64,000 nucleotides of DNA, from assembly GCF_000687875.1 (NCBI RefSeq), contig NZ_JHYG01000003.1, positions 248,001 to 312,000 of the forward strand, given 5' to 3'. Origin of the DNA: Acidocella facilis ATCC 35904. GTDB taxonomy: Bacteria; Pseudomonadota; Alphaproteobacteria; Acetobacterales; Acetobacteraceae. The position numbers and the translations under genes are program-made. The notes under the pieces were generated by a model. That model was not told where the DNA came from. It made no database searches and saw only the letters and a program-made list of their open reading frames with translations. Position 1 is the first letter of the stretch; each line of letters begins with the position of its first letter. This document shows positions 9,554 through 18,600 of this stretch, one piece after another.

Positions 9554-9803
9554 TGCAGTAATATTGCCACACGGGGCCACATGGCCCTCGGGCCGCCGCC
9601 GGTGCGATTTTGACGTGTAACGTCCGTACCGTATGATGTGGGTTGTTTTTAAAAAGAGACTAAATTTGGTTGTGTGCTGAATTTAAAGCGATTTTCGGGT
9701 CGTTCCGGTGAAATTTCAGCCCCCGGCCGTTTTGTTGCGGAACATGGTGAATTCTTTGTGAAGCCGCTTCCGGGGGCGGCGTGATTTTGCGTTGCCGCGC
9801 GGT

Positions 9804-10005
9804 TAGAGCCGCAAGCTTTTAGCCCGAGGCTCCGACTTTGGTATCGGCGAGCGCTTCCCTGTGTTTATCTTGACGCTGGCGCGTGGACCAGGCCCTCGCT
9901 TTTTGTTCGAGCCCGCAACTTTATCCGTTCAAGCGATTCCGTTTGATCGGATATTGCTGTAGAGCAATAGGGTTTATCCTGACGCGCCCGTGTCGGGAGA
10001 CACAC
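9804..10005. repeat. TAGAGC/GCTCTA palindromic element, composite copy A
   Basis: The left part (9804-9895) matches the copy at 26293-26396: TAGAGC, GCAAGCTTTTAGC, GTTTATCTTGACGCT. The middle (about 9898-9970) matches the copy at 18491-18600: CTTTTTGTT, GCAACTTTATCCG, CCGTTTGATCGGAT, ending in TAGAGCAA. The right end resembles the reverse complement of the second half of the 26293 copy. It looks like two elements nested or joined. It lies just upstream of the lipoprotein gene. Confidence 0.6.
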
Positions 10006-10092
10006 AACAACAAGCGCGTCCGACCGAACCGAGAGCGTCACGCCAGACGCTGGCGGCTTTGGAACGCCGCGCAGGATATTTTCAGGGTCGTT

Positions 10093-10584
10093 ATGAAGAG
10101 ATTGATTGCGGCATTCGCCTTGCTGGCTCTGGCCGGGTGCCATTCCGCCGACAAACAGGCGGGTCTGGGCCGGGGCGATGCCGGGGAATGCTGGTCAGCG
10201 CCGAACAAGAGCGCGGCACAGCTGGCCGCCTTCCAACTGGCGCTGGCCACGCTCACCCAGTCCTTGCCCGATGGCATGACAGACGCGCAGGCCAGCAAGA
10301 TCGGCGGGTCGATGAAGCTGACCCTGAGCAAATTCTTCCTGGAATCCTACGATCCCGTCGCGGGGGCGGCGAATTGCGGGGCGGTGTACAGCTTCTCCTA
10401 TACCCGCCCGGATGGCAGCACCTATAGCGACGATCAGGGCAATACGATCGGCTTCGAGGTCTATCAGGCCGAGCAGGGGCAGAAGATCGTCATCAGCGCC
10501 GATGATTATGACAGCGCCACGTTTCAATATCAGGATGATGGCGGCGCGGCCTCGCCCTCTGGCGGCGGCGATACCGAACAGTAG
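10093..10584 (+). CDS. Small hypothetical lipoprotein
   Basis: 163 residues. The start at 10093 gives a type II signal peptide: MKR, a hydrophobic core, and the lipobox LAGC with Cys16 as the expected lipidated residue. The mature part is hydrophilic, has further Cys residues near 33 and 98 (possible disulfide), and ends in a low-complexity Gly/Ser/Asp tail. I do not recognise a family. It converges on kdpE with only 7 bases between stop codons, but nothing links it to potassium uptake. Envelope location is supported by the lipobox; function is unknown. Confidence 0.7.
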   Translation: MKRLIAAFALLALAGCHSADKQAGLGRGDAGECWSAPNKSAAQLAAFQLALATLTQSLPDGMTDAQASKIGGSMKLTLSKFFLESYDPVAGAANCGAVYSFSYTRPDGSTYSDDQGNTIGFEVYQAEQGQKIVISADDYDSATFQYQDDGGAASPSGGGDTEQ

Positions 10585-10591
10585 GCTGGGC

Positions 10592-11260
10592 TTACCCTTC
10601 CAGCCGATAGCCCACGCCCGGCTCGGTTTTCAGCCGGGCGGCGAAGTCCTCGCCCAGCTTGCGCCGCAGCTGGCCGATATAGACGCGCAGATAGGCGACA
10701 TCCTCGGTATGGGCCGGGCCCCAGAGGGCGGTGAGGATCTGCCGGTGGGTGAGTACCCGCCCGGCATTGCGGGCCAGCAGCAGCAGCAGCGCCTGCTCGC
10801 GCTTGGTCAGCGCCAGCGCCGCGCCATCCAGCCAGGCCTTGTCCGCGTCCAGCCGCAGCCCGGCCAGCTCCAGCACCGGGGCGGCGGCGGGCTGGCCCTG
10901 GCGGCGCAAGGCGGTGCGGATGCGCGCCAGCAGCTCGCCCAGGGCGAAGGGTTTTTCCACATAATCATCCGCCCCGGCATCGAGGGCGGCGATCTTTTCC
11001 GCCTCGCGCTCGCGCGCGGAGAGGATGATCACCGGTACGGCGGAGAAATCCCGCAGCCGGCGCAACACCTCCTGGCCATCCATGTCCGGCAGGCCGAGAT
11101 CCAGCAGCACCAGGTCCGGGGCGTTGCCGGCCACCAGGCGAAGCGCCTCCTCGCCGCGTTCGGCGCGCAGCGGGGTGAAGCCGGCGGCGCTCAGCGCCGG
11201 GGCGAGGAAGCGATGGATCTGCGGCTCGTCATCCACCACCAGAATGCGTCCAGAGATCAT
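10592..11260 (-). CDS. kdpE: KdpE, response regulator of the kdp operon
   Basis: OmpR/PhoB-type regulator of 222 residues that activates kdp transcription when phosphorylated by KdpD. The receiver domain (1-118) has the acidic pair Asp10/Asp11, phosphoacceptor Asp54 in LVLLDLGLP, Ser81 and Lys103 (VEKPF). The winged-helix DNA-binding domain (about 128-222) ends in the typical KTEPGVGYRL. It overlaps kdpD by 4 bases (ATGA) and is the last gene of the operon, so it autoregulates if the operon is one transcript. Confidence 0.95.
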   Translation of the reverse strand: MISGRILVVDDEPQIHRFLAPALSAAGFTPLRAERGEEALRLVAGNAPDLVLLDLGLPDMDGQEVLRRLRDFSAVPVIILSAREREAEKIAALDAGADDYVEKPFALGELLARIRTALRRQGQPAAAPVLELAGLRLDADKAWLDGAALALTKREQALLLLLARNAGRVLTHRQILTALWGPAHTEDVAYLRVYIGQLRRKLGEDFAARLKTEPGVGYRLEG

Positions 11261-13875
11261 GCCGCCGGCAGCTCCAGCGCGATGATCGTGCCCGGCAGCC
11301 CGTCGGCCGGCAGATCCGTGCGCGGGCTCTGGGCGCGGATGCTGCCGCCCATCGCCTCGGTGAAGGCCTTGGCGATGGCCAGCCCCAGCCCGGTGCCCGG
11401 CGCCACCCTGTCGCCCCGGCTGGCGCGAAAGAAGCTGTCGAACACCGAATCCAGCTCGCCGGGCGCGATGCCGACCCCGGCATCGGCAACCGCAAGCCGC
11501 ACCAGCGCGCCGTCGCGCACCGCGCTGACGGTGATGTGGCTGTCCGGCGGGGCGTATTTCACGGCATTGTCGAGCAGATTGACCATCACCTGTTCCAGCA
11601 GCCCGGCGTCGGCCTGGGCGAAGACAGCATCGGGCGCGATATTGACGCGTGTATAGACCGCCCCGGCCACCCGCGCGATGGCGGCCTCGACGATCTCCTC
11701 CAGCTTCACCCGCTCCCGGCGCACGGTCAGCCCGCCCGCCTCCACCCGCGCCATATCCATGATGTTGGCGAGGAATTTGGTCATAAGCGCGCTGTCCTGG
11801 ATGATGCTGGCGAGCAGATCGGCGCGGGTGGCCTCATCCAGCGCCGGCCCGGCCTGGGACAGCGTCTCGGCGGCGCCGCGGATGGAGGTGAGCGGCGTGC
11901 GCAGATCATGGCTCAGCGAGGAGAGCAAAGCGTTGCGCAGCTTCTGGCTGTCCTGCTGGGCCTCGGCGCGGGCGGTGGTGAGCGAGAGCCGGGCGCGCTC
12001 GATCGCCAGCGCGCTTTGCCCGGCCAGGGCGGCCAGCGCCTGGGCCAGCGGCGCGCTGGGCGGGGCCTGGGGCCGGGCGCCGAGCACGCCGATGCAGCCC
12101 TGGCTGTTGGTGAGCGGCAGAAACCGCCAGGGCACCGAGGGCAGGGTGGAGGTGCCGGCGCCGGTTTCCATGCCATGGGTGGCGCACCATTGCGCCGCCG
12201 CCTGCGCCGCCTCGTCCAAAGCCGTGCCGGGCGGGTGGCTGGCCTCGGCGCGCAGCCCCTGCGCATCGGCCAGCAGCACAATGCCGGCCGGGGTCAGGCT
12301 GGCCGCTTCCTCGGCGCTGCAGGCCAGCACGTCCGACAAGGTGGCGGCGCGGGAGAGGCGCTGGCCGAATAGCGAGATCCGCCGCAGCGCCTCCACCCGC
12401 GCGGATGCCGCCCCGGCCTCCTGGCGCACCCGTCCGGCGAGCTGGCCGGTGAGCACCCCCACCAGCAGGAATACCAGCAGCGCCACCACATCCCGCGGGT
12501 CCGCCACCGAGAGCGTGTAGAGCGGCGTCAGGAAGAAGAAATTCCACAGCAGGAAGCCGGCAATGGCGGTGAACAGCCCGGCATTGCGCCCGGAGCGGCT
12601 GGCCATGGCGACGATGAGGCCGGTGAAGATCAGCCCCATCGCCTCCTGCGGCACATAGGCGCGCGCTGCCAGCCCGCTGAGGGTGACGAGGCCCAGCAGC
12701 GTCGCCGAGACCGCGTAGGGTTCCCAATCCGGCCGGCGGGGGCTGCGCGGCGGTGCTGGCGCCGCCGCGGGGACGGGCACGAAATGCAGGGTGAAGGCGC
12801 TGGCGCGCCGGGTCAGCGCCTCCGCCAGCCGCCGCCCCGGCCGCCAGCGTGAGACAACGCGCCTGCCCATGACGATATGGGTGATGTTCTGCCGGGCGGC
12901 ATAATCCAGCACCGCGCCGACAATGTCTGTCGCGCTCTGGGTCACCACCTGGCCGCCCAGCTGCAGCGCCAGATCCAGTGCCGCCTGCAGCCTGGCATCG
13001 TCGCTGCCGCGCTCGATATGAAAGATTGTCAGGGGGGCGTGCAGCGCCTCCGCCAGCCGGGCGGCGTGACGCACCACATTGCCGGCGGCGCCATCGGCTG
13101 CCACCAGCGCCAGCACCCGCTCGGCCACCGGCCAGGGGCCGGGGATGGCGCGCAGGCGCATATAGCGGGTGACGTCCTTGTCGATCCGCTGCGCGGCGCG
13201 GCGCAGCGTCATCTCCCGCAGCGCGCCGAGATTGCCTTCGCGGAAGAAATCCTTCAGCGCCCGCGCCGCCACCTCCGGCCGGTAGATCTGCCCCTCCTGC
13301 AGCCGCCCGCGCAGCTCCGCCGGGGGCAGGTCGATCAGCTCGATCTCATCGGCCATGTCCAGCATTGTATCGGGGATGGTCTCGGCCACCCGCACCCCGG
13401 TGATGCGTGCCACCTGGTCGTTCAGGCTTTCCAGATGCTGGACATTCACCGTGGTCCAGACATCGATGCCCGCCTCCAGCAGCGCCTGCACATCCTGCCA
13501 GCGTTTGGCATGGCGTTGGCCCGGCGCGTTGGTGTGGGCGAGCTCATCGACCAGCAGCAGCTGCGGATGCCGGGCCAGGGCGGCCTCCAGATCGAACTCC
13601 TCCAGGCTCTGGCCGCGATAGGGAACGGCACGCCGGGGCAGCTGTTCCAGCGTGCCGATCTTGCCGATGGTCCCGGCGCGGCCATGGGTTTCGATCAGCC
13701 CGGCGACCACATCCAGCCCGCGCGCCGCCTTGGCCTGGGCGGCGTCCAGCATCTCCCAGGTCTTGCCCACACCCGGGGCGGCGCCGAGGAAGATTTTCAG
13801 GCGCCCGCGACCGTCCCGTGCCGCCGCCGCCAGCAGTGCCTCCGGGTCCGGCCGTGTATCCTCGTCTTTCGCCAT
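11257..13875 (-). CDS. kdpD: KdpD, potassium-sensing histidine kinase
   Basis: Sensor kinase of 872 residues, slightly short of the usual 890 or so. The N-terminal KdpD domain has a Walker A-like GAAPGVGKT (31-39) and LLLVDELAHTNAPG. A UspA-like domain follows (about 245-370). Four transmembrane segments (DUF4118) lie at about 385-490, then a GAF-like region and the kinase core: H-box SHDLRTPLTSI with His656, N-box NLLDNAVKYAPP and G-box GTGLGLAI. It perceives potassium or turgor limitation and phosphorylates KdpE. It is separated from kdpC by only 6 bases. Confidence 0.95.
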   Translation of the reverse strand: MAKDEDTRPDPEALLAAAARDGRGRLKIFLGAAPGVGKTWEMLDAAQAKAARGLDVVAGLIETHGRAGTIGKIGTLEQLPRRAVPYRGQSLEEFDLEAALARHPQLLLVDELAHTNAPGQRHAKRWQDVQALLEAGIDVWTTVNVQHLESLNDQVARITGVRVAETIPDTMLDMADEIELIDLPPAELRGRLQEGQIYRPEVAARALKDFFREGNLGALREMTLRRAAQRIDKDVTRYMRLRAIPGPWPVAERVLALVAADGAAGNVVRHAARLAEALHAPLTIFHIERGSDDARLQAALDLALQLGGQVVTQSATDIVGAVLDYAARQNITHIVMGRRVVSRWRPGRRLAEALTRRASAFTLHFVPVPAAAPAPPRSPRRPDWEPYAVSATLLGLVTLSGLAARAYVPQEAMGLIFTGLIVAMASRSGRNAGLFTAIAGFLLWNFFFLTPLYTLSVADPRDVVALLVFLLVGVLTGQLAGRVRQEAGAASARVEALRRISLFGQRLSRAATLSDVLACSAEEAASLTPAGIVLLADAQGLRAEASHPPGTALDEAAQAAAQWCATHGMETGAGTSTLPSVPWRFLPLTNSQGCIGVLGARPQAPPSAPLAQALAALAGQSALAIERARLSLTTARAEAQQDSQKLRNALLSSLSHDLRTPLTSIRGAAETLSQAGPALDEATRADLLASIIQDSALMTKFLANIMDMARVEAGGLTVRRERVKLEEIVEAAIARVAGAVYTRVNIAPDAVFAQADAGLLEQVMVNLLDNAVKYAPPDSHITVSAVRDGALVRLAVADAGVGIAPGELDSVFDSFFRASRGDRVAPGTGLGLAIAKAFTEAMGGSIRAQSPRTDLPADGLPGTIIALELPAA

Positions 13876-13881
13876 GCTGGT

Positions 13882-14484
13882 TTATGGGCGGCTGAGCTTG
13901 TCCAGCGCAAGATTGAGTTCGAGGACATTCACATGATCGGTGCCGATGACGCCGAGCACAGCATGGTGGGTCGTGCGGGCGATGAGGTCGGTCACGGTCG
14001 CTGCCGGCAGATGCCGCGCGGCGGCGATGGCGGGGGCCTGGCGCAGCGCGTTGGCGAGCGAGATGTCAGGGTCCAGCCCGGAGCCGGAGCTGGTGACGGC
14101 ATCCGGCGGGACCGGCCCCGGGCCATAGGCTTTAACGTAGGCGGCGACGCGCTGCTGGATGGCGGTTTGCAGCGCGGCACTGGTGGGGCCGAGATTCGAG
14201 GCGCCGGATTCGCTGGCGTCATACGGGGTGGGGATGGCGTTGCCCTTGGCATCCGTACCCATCAGCGCCGAGGGACGGGGCTGGAAATAATCCGCCCCGG
14301 TGAAATTCTGCCCGATCAAGGCGGAGCCGATGATCTGGCCGTTCTGGCGCAGCAGCGAGCCATTGGCCTGGACGGGCAGCGCCGCCTGCATGGCGCCGGT
14401 GAAGGCCTCCGGTAGGATGAAACCAAGGCCCAGTGTGAAAAGCACGACCAGCGAGAGCGCCGGGCGAAGTTCGCGGAGTATCAT
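13882..14484 (-). CDS. kdpC: KdpC, potassium-transporting ATPase subunit C
   Basis: Single-span accessory subunit (200 residues) that stabilises the KdpFABC complex. One N-terminal transmembrane helix (about 9-30) is followed by a periplasmic domain with the family signatures GSALIGQNFTGADYFQPRPS and SGSGLDPDISLANALRQ. It lies between kdpB (12-base gap) and kdpD. Normal length and no oddities. Confidence 0.95.
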   Translation of the reverse strand: MILRELRPALSLVVLFTLGLGFILPEAFTGAMQAALPVQANGSLLRQNGQIIGSALIGQNFTGADYFQPRPSALMGTDAKGNAIPTPYDASESGASNLGPTSAALQTAIQQRVAAYVKAYGPGPVPPDAVTSSGSGLDPDISLANALRQAPAIAAARHLPAATVTDLIARTTHHAVLGVIGTDHVNVLELNLALDKLSRP

Positions 14485-14496
14485 GATGATGTTCCT

Positions 14497-16518
14497 TCAG
14501 ATCAGGCCAAGCAGCATGTCGATCAGCTTGATCCCGGCGAAGGGCGCGATGAGGCCGCCCAGCCCGTAGATCAGCAGGTTGCGCTTGAGCAGGGCGGCGG
14601 CGCCGATGGCGCGGAATTTCACCCCCTTGAGCGCGAGCGGCACCAGCACCACGATGATCAGCGCATTGAAGATCACCGCCGAGAGGATCGCACTCTCCGG
14701 GCTGCGCAGATGCATGATGTTGAAAACCCCCAGCTGCGGGTAGGTGCTCACGAAAATCGCTGGCAGGATAGCGAAATATTTTGAGATGTCGTTGGCGATG
14801 GAGAAGGTGGTCAGCGCCCCGCGGGTGATCAGCAATTGCTTGCCGATCTCGACGATCTCGATCAGCTTGGTCGGGTCGCTGTCCAGATCCACCATGTTGC
14901 CGGCCTCGCGCGCCGCCTGGGTGCCGGTCTGCATTGCCACGCCGACATCCGCCTGCGCCAGGGCCGGGGCGTCGTTGGTGCCGTCGCCGCACATCGCGAC
15001 CAGGCGGCCTTCCTCCTGAACCTTTCTGATATAATCAAGCTTGTTCTGCGGTGTGGCCTCGGCGATGTAGTCGTCCACCCCGGCCTCGGCGGCGATGGCG
15101 GCGGCGGTGACGCGGTTATCGCCGGTGACCATCACGGTGCGGATGCCCATGGCGCGCAGGGCGGCGAAGCGTTCCTTGATGCCGGGTTTGACGATATCTT
15201 TCAGCTCGATCAGCCCGAGCAACTTGTCGTTCAGCGCCACCGCCAGCGGGGTGGAGCCGGCGCGGCCGATGCGCGCGGCGGCTTGTGCGAAGGCGTCGTC
15301 GCCTTGCGTGTTCAGCGCTTTCAGCACGGAATCCACAGCCCCTTTGCGGTAGGCCTGGCCAGCGCTGTCGATGCCGGACATGCGGGTATTGGCGCTGAAG
15401 GGGATGATGGTGGCATCCGCCGGACGCTCGGGCGTGAGGCTGTATTTGTCGCGCGCCAGGGCGAGGATGGAGCGGCCTTCCGGGGTTTCATCGCCCAGGC
15501 TCGCCATCGCGCAGGCCTGCGCCAGATCGCGCTCCTGCACGCCATTCACCGGGTAGAAGGCCGAGGCCATGCGGTTGCCGAAGGTGATGGTGCCGGTCTT
15601 GTCGAGCAGCAGCGCATCGACATCGCCCGCCGCCTCCACCGCGCGCCCGGAGGTGGCGACGACATTGAAGCGCACCAGCCGGTCCATGCCGGCAATGCCG
15701 ATGGCCGAGAGCAGCCCGCCGATGGTGGTGGGGATCAGGCAGACCAGCAAAGCCGCCAGCACGGGGATGGAAAAGCTCGTTCCGGAATAAGCACCAAAGC
15801 CGACCAGTGTCACCACCGCGATGAGAAACACCAAGGTGAGGCCGGCGAGCAGGATGTTCAGGGCGATCTCATTCGGCGTCTTGCGGCGCTCCGCCCCTTC
15901 CACCAGCGAAATCATGCGGTCCAGAAAGGTGTTGCCGGCATCGGCGGTGATGCGGATCACCAGCCAGTCCGAGACCAGCTGGGTGCCGCCGGTCACCGCC
16001 GAGCGATCGCCGCCCGCCTCGCGCACGACGGGGGCGGATTCGCCGGTGACGGCACTTTCATTGACGCTGGCGACACCTTCGATGATCTCGCCGTCCGAGG
16101 GGATGATGTCCCCCATCTCGACCAGCACGATATCGCCCTGGCGCAGATCAGGTGCCGCGGTGGGTTTGTAGAGGGCGCGGTTGGGCGGGTTGGTGAGCAG
16201 CTTGGCCATGGTATCCGAGCGGGCGCGGCGCAGCGTTTCCGCCCGCGCCCGCCCGCGCCCTTCCGCCACCGCCTCGGCGAAGGTGGCGAAGATCACTGTC
16301 AGCCACAGCCAGGCCGCGATGACCAGGGGAAATTCCGCCGGCCGGTGTGTCACCAACGCCTCGATGCCGGTGGCGGTGACCAGGGCCGAGACGATCTCGG
16401 TGACGAAGATCACCGGATTGCGCATCAGCGTGACGGGGTTGAGTTTGGCCAGCGCATCCAGGCCCGCGCGGCGCATGATGCCGGCATCGAACAGGGAAAT
16501 CGTTTCAGCGTTCGACAT
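14497..16518 (-). CDS. kdpB: KdpB, P-type ATPase catalytic subunit
   Basis: Catalytic subunit (673 residues) of the high-affinity potassium pump. The phosphorylated Asp306 lies in [13 protein letters not shown]. The TGES-type actuator loop (AVTGESAPV) and the hinge [18 protein letters not shown] are present. Membrane helices lie near residues 30-80, 210-270 and at the C-terminus. I place the start at 16518 (MSNAETI), one base after the kdpA stop, rather than at the in-frame ATG at 16551, which would overlap kdpA and add 11 unconserved residues. Confidence 0.95.
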   Translation of the reverse strand: MSNAETISLFDAGIMRRAGLDALAKLNPVTLMRNPVIFVTEIVSALVTATGIEALVTHRPAEFPLVIAAWLWLTVIFATFAEAVAEGRGRARAETLRRARSDTMAKLLTNPPNRALYKPTAAPDLRQGDIVLVEMGDIIPSDGEIIEGVASVNESAVTGESAPVVREAGGDRSAVTGGTQLVSDWLVIRITADAGNTFLDRMISLVEGAERRKTPNEIALNILLAGLTLVFLIAVVTLVGFGAYSGTSFSIPVLAALLVCLIPTTIGGLLSAIGIAGMDRLVRFNVVATSGRAVEAAGDVDALLLDKTGTITFGNRMASAFYPVNGVQERDLAQACAMASLGDETPEGRSILALARDKYSLTPERPADATIIPFSANTRMSGIDSAGQAYRKGAVDSVLKALNTQGDDAFAQAAARIGRAGSTPLAVALNDKLLGLIELKDIVKPGIKERFAALRAMGIRTVMVTGDNRVTAAAIAAEAGVDDYIAEATPQNKLDYIRKVQEEGRLVAMCGDGTNDAPALAQADVGVAMQTGTQAAREAGNMVDLDSDPTKLIEIVEIGKQLLITRGALTTFSIANDISKYFAILPAIFVSTYPQLGVFNIMHLRSPESAILSAVIFNALIIVVLVPLALKGVKFRAIGAAALLKRNLLIYGLGGLIAPFAGIKLIDMLLGLI

Positions 16519-16519
16519 G

Positions 16520-18211
16520 TCAGAAAATCTTTCCAGCTTGCAGGAGCACATGTTCGGCGAGCGGGCCCAGCGTATCGGCCGGCAGGAATTGCAGACCGCC
16601 GAGGATGATGATGACGCCGATGAGCAGCCCGATGAAAAGCGGGCCGGTGGTGGGGAAGGTGCCGGCGCTGGCGGCCAGGCGCGGCTTGGCGGCGAGCGAG
16701 CCGGCGATGGCCAGAACCGGGATCATGAAGGCGAAGCGCCCGAACAGCATCGCCGCCCCCAGCCCGTAATCCAGCAAGGGCGTGTCGGCGGAGAGGCCGG
16801 CGAAGGCGCTGCCATTATTCTCGGTGGCGGAGGTCCAGCCATAGAGCATCTCGGTGAGGCCGTGCGGCCCGGCATTCGCCAAGGACGCCAGCCCGGATTT
16901 GGTGACCAGCGAGAAGCCGGCCCCGGCCAGGATGAACAGCGTGAGGATCAGCACGCCGAGCATGGCGAGCTTGATCTCCTTCGCCTGCACCTTCTTGCCG
17001 AGATATTCCGGTGTGCGCCCGACCATCAAACCCGCAATAAACACCGAGAACAAAGCGAAGACGATGATGGTGTAGAAGCCCGAGCCGACGCCGCCCGGTG
17101 TCACCTCGCCCAGCTGCATAAGGAACAGCGGCACGGCACCGCCCAGCGGGGTGTAGCTGTCGGTGAAGCTGTCCACGGCACCCGTTGAGGTGCCGGTGGC
17201 GGAGACGTTGAAGGTGGTGCTGGGGGCGATGCCGAAGCGCATTTCCTTGCCTTCCCAATTGCCGCCCGGCGCGACGCCGGCAGCGATTTGCAGCGGGTTG
17301 CCATGCGCCTCCGCCGCGTAGGCGCCGATGCAGCCCAGCGCCAGGATGATCGCCATCGCCGCCATCAGCGCGCGGCCCTGCGCCTTGTCCTTCACCATAT
17401 GGCCGAAGGCGATGGGCAGGGCGAAGCCGATCACCAGCAGCAGCCAGTTTTCAAAGAGGTTGGTCCAGCCATTGGGATTTTCGAACGGATGCGCGGAATT
17501 GGCGTTGAAGAAGCCGCCGCCATTGGTGCCCAGCTCCTTGATCGCCTCCTGCATCGCCACCGGCCCGATGGCGATGGTCTGCGTGCCGCCCTGCAGCGTG
17601 TGCGCGGTGATGAAGCCAGAGAAACTTTGCGGTACGCCCGCCAGCACCAGCACCACCGCCGCGATCAAAGCGCCGGGCAGCAGCAGATAGAGGGTGATGC
17701 GGGTGAGATCGACATAGAAATTCCCCAGCCGCGCCGCGTTTCCAGTAAAGGCGCGCATCATCGCGGCGGCGGCGGCGATGCCGGCGGCGGCGGAGATGAA
17801 CATATGCACCGCCAGCCCATAGGCCTGCGCACCGTCAGAGATCTGCGCCTCCGGCGCGTAGGCCTGCCAGTTGGTGTTGGTGGCGAAGCTGGCGGCGGTG
17901 TTGAAGGCCAGGCGCGGCGACATGCCGGCGATATGTTGCGGGTTCATCGGCAGATAGAATTGCAGCCGCAAAATCGCATAGAGCAGCGCGAAATGGATCA
18001 CGCTGAGCAGCAGCAACGCCACCGCGTAGCTTTGCCACCCCATGGCGCGGCGTTCATCCACCCCGGCCAGCCGGTAAATCCCGGTTTCGAGCGGGCGCAG
18101 AAACCGCACCCGCCCTTCAAAAATCGCCGCCAGATAGCGCCCGAGCGGAAACGCCGCGCCGAGCACGAGCAGAAAGACCAGCGCGATATACGCGAAGCCC
18201 TGAATTGTCAT
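16520..18211 (-). CDS. kdpA: KdpA, potassium-binding channel subunit
   Basis: Potassium-selective subunit of 563 residues with ten membrane helices. The filter-like loops are visible: [16 protein letters not shown] near 110, and [21 protein letters not shown] near 230; later loops hold further Gly motifs. The start at 18211 (MTIQGFAYI) begins a normal KdpA N-terminus; the longer in-frame extension would run into kdpF. It begins 10 bases after the kdpF stop. Confidence 0.95.
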   Translation of the reverse strand: MTIQGFAYIALVFLLVLGAAFPLGRYLAAIFEGRVRFLRPLETGIYRLAGVDERRAMGWQSYAVALLLLSVIHFALLYAILRLQFYLPMNPQHIAGMSPRLAFNTAASFATNTNWQAYAPEAQISDGAQAYGLAVHMFISAAAGIAAAAAMMRAFTGNAARLGNFYVDLTRITLYLLLPGALIAAVVLVLAGVPQSFSGFITAHTLQGGTQTIAIGPVAMQEAIKELGTNGGGFFNANSAHPFENPNGWTNLFENWLLLVIGFALPIAFGHMVKDKAQGRALMAAMAIILALGCIGAYAAEAHGNPLQIAAGVAPGGNWEGKEMRFGIAPSTTFNVSATGTSTGAVDSFTDSYTPLGGAVPLFLMQLGEVTPGGVGSGFYTIIVFALFSVFIAGLMVGRTPEYLGKKVQAKEIKLAMLGVLILTLFILAGAGFSLVTKSGLASLANAGPHGLTEMLYGWTSATENNGSAFAGLSADTPLLDYGLGAAMLFGRFAFMIPVLAIAGSLAAKPRLAASAGTFPTTGPLFIGLLIGVIIILGGLQFLPADTLGPLAEHVLLQAGKIF

Positions 18212-18221
18212 GGGAGTTCTC

Positions 18222-18311
18222 TCAGAAATCTTCAGGGCGCAGCATCGCCCAGACCAGATAAACCAGCAGCACGGCGCAGATGGCGCCACCCAGAACCTGG
18301 TCCAGCATCAT
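18222..18311 (-). CDS. kdpF: KdpF, 29-residue membrane subunit
   Basis: A tiny single-helix protein translated from 18311: MMLDQVLGG, a hydrophobic helix (ICAVLLVYLVWAML), and a C-terminal RPEDF that resembles the NAEAF/PERF ends of known KdpF proteins. KdpF stabilises the KdpABC complex. Size, position 10 bases ahead of kdpA, and the end motif support the call. It has no strong ribosome-binding site of its own; its ATG overlaps the stop of a 27-residue ORF upstream (ATGA), so translational coupling is likely. Confidence 0.9.
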   Translation of the reverse strand: MMLDQVLGGAICAVLLVYLVWAMLRPEDF

Positions 18312-18391
18312 ACGTGCTCGCAGGCGGGAACATAAAGAATCAACAACGCGAAAATCATCGCGCCGAAGATGATGGTGACGAGATCGCCCAT
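18308..18391 (-). CDS. 27-residue membrane ORF opening the kdp operon
   Basis: A short frame, MGDLVTIIF...YVPACEHV (27 residues), that is essentially one transmembrane helix with a short polar tail containing Cys and His. It has the best ribosome-binding site of the operon: AGGAGG six bases before the ATG. Its TGA overlaps the kdpF ATG by 4 bases. The excellent signal, the hydrophobic helix and the coupling argue that it is translated. I recall similar short unnamed proteins ending in a Cys-containing tail ahead of kdpF in other genomes, but cannot verify that here. Candidate extra Kdp subunit or coupling leader peptide. Confidence 0.65.
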   Translation of the reverse strand: MGDLVTIIFGAMIFALLILYVPACEHV

Positions 18392-18437
18392 TTACGGCCT
18401 CCTATGGAAGCCTTTGGTGTAGGCGGACAAAAATAAA

Positions 18438-18462
18438 GCCGCGATGCGGAAGGCATCGCGGC
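18438..18462 (-). terminator. Hairpin with T tract ahead of the kdp operon
   Basis: GCCGCGATGC - 5-base loop - GCATCGCGGC is a perfect 10-bp stem. On the minus strand it is followed directly by TTTATTTTTG, the form of an intrinsic terminator. It lies downstream of cytochrome b561 and upstream of the first kdp ORF, so it either ends the b561 transcript or acts as an attenuator in the kdp leader. Confidence 0.6.
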
Positions 18463-18465
18463 GCC

Positions 18466-18481
18466 ATAAAGAGCGTATAAA
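18466..18481 (-). promoter_or_regulatory. Candidate KdpE box
   Basis: The minus strand reads TTTATACGCTCTTTAT, which resembles the T-rich KdpE site known from E. coli (TTTATA...TTTACA). It lies about 75 bases upstream of the first ATG of the operon. The hairpin at 18438-18462 lies between it and the start, which complicates promoter placement. Confidence 0.3.
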
Positions 18482-18490
18482 GATTTGCGG

Positions 18491-18600
18491 CTAGAGCGTA
18501 TTCCGTTCACTTTGGCGCACGGAATACGCTCTAGCTTTTTGTTTGCCCGAGCAACTTTATCCGATCAAACGAGTCCGTTTGATCGGATGCTGCTCTAGCC
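18491..18600. repeat. TAGAGC/GCTCTA palindromic element, copy B
   Basis: Two hairpins in series. The first is CTAGAGCGTATTCCGT, a 12-base loop, and its exact complement ending GCTCTAG (18491-18534). The second is ATCCGATCAAACG - AGTC - CGTTTGATCGGAT (18559-18588), flanked by GAGCA...TGCTC and ending in GCTCTAG. The cytochrome b561 stop codon (TAG on the minus strand) lies inside the terminal motif. Related copies are at 9804-10005 and 26293-26396. Confidence 0.7.

Larger units (their letters stand above)
9474..10092. other. 619-base spacer without a gene
   Basis: The divergent spacer between the Hint-glycosyltransferase gene and a lipoprotein gene holds the candidate promoter at 9524-9553, a featureless stretch of lower GC at about 9590-9800, and a composite copy of the TAGAGC palindromic repeat at 9804-10005. 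I see no convincing coding frame. Confidence 0.6.

Noticed and set aside
9865-10143. Minus-strand frame of 92 codons ahead of the lipoprotein
   Set aside because: It covers the palindromic repeat and lipoprotein signal peptide in antisense, with no ribosome-binding site or recognisable motif.
11536-12520. Plus-strand frames opposite kdpD
   Set aside because: Fully inside kdpD with no coding character; codon-bias shadows.
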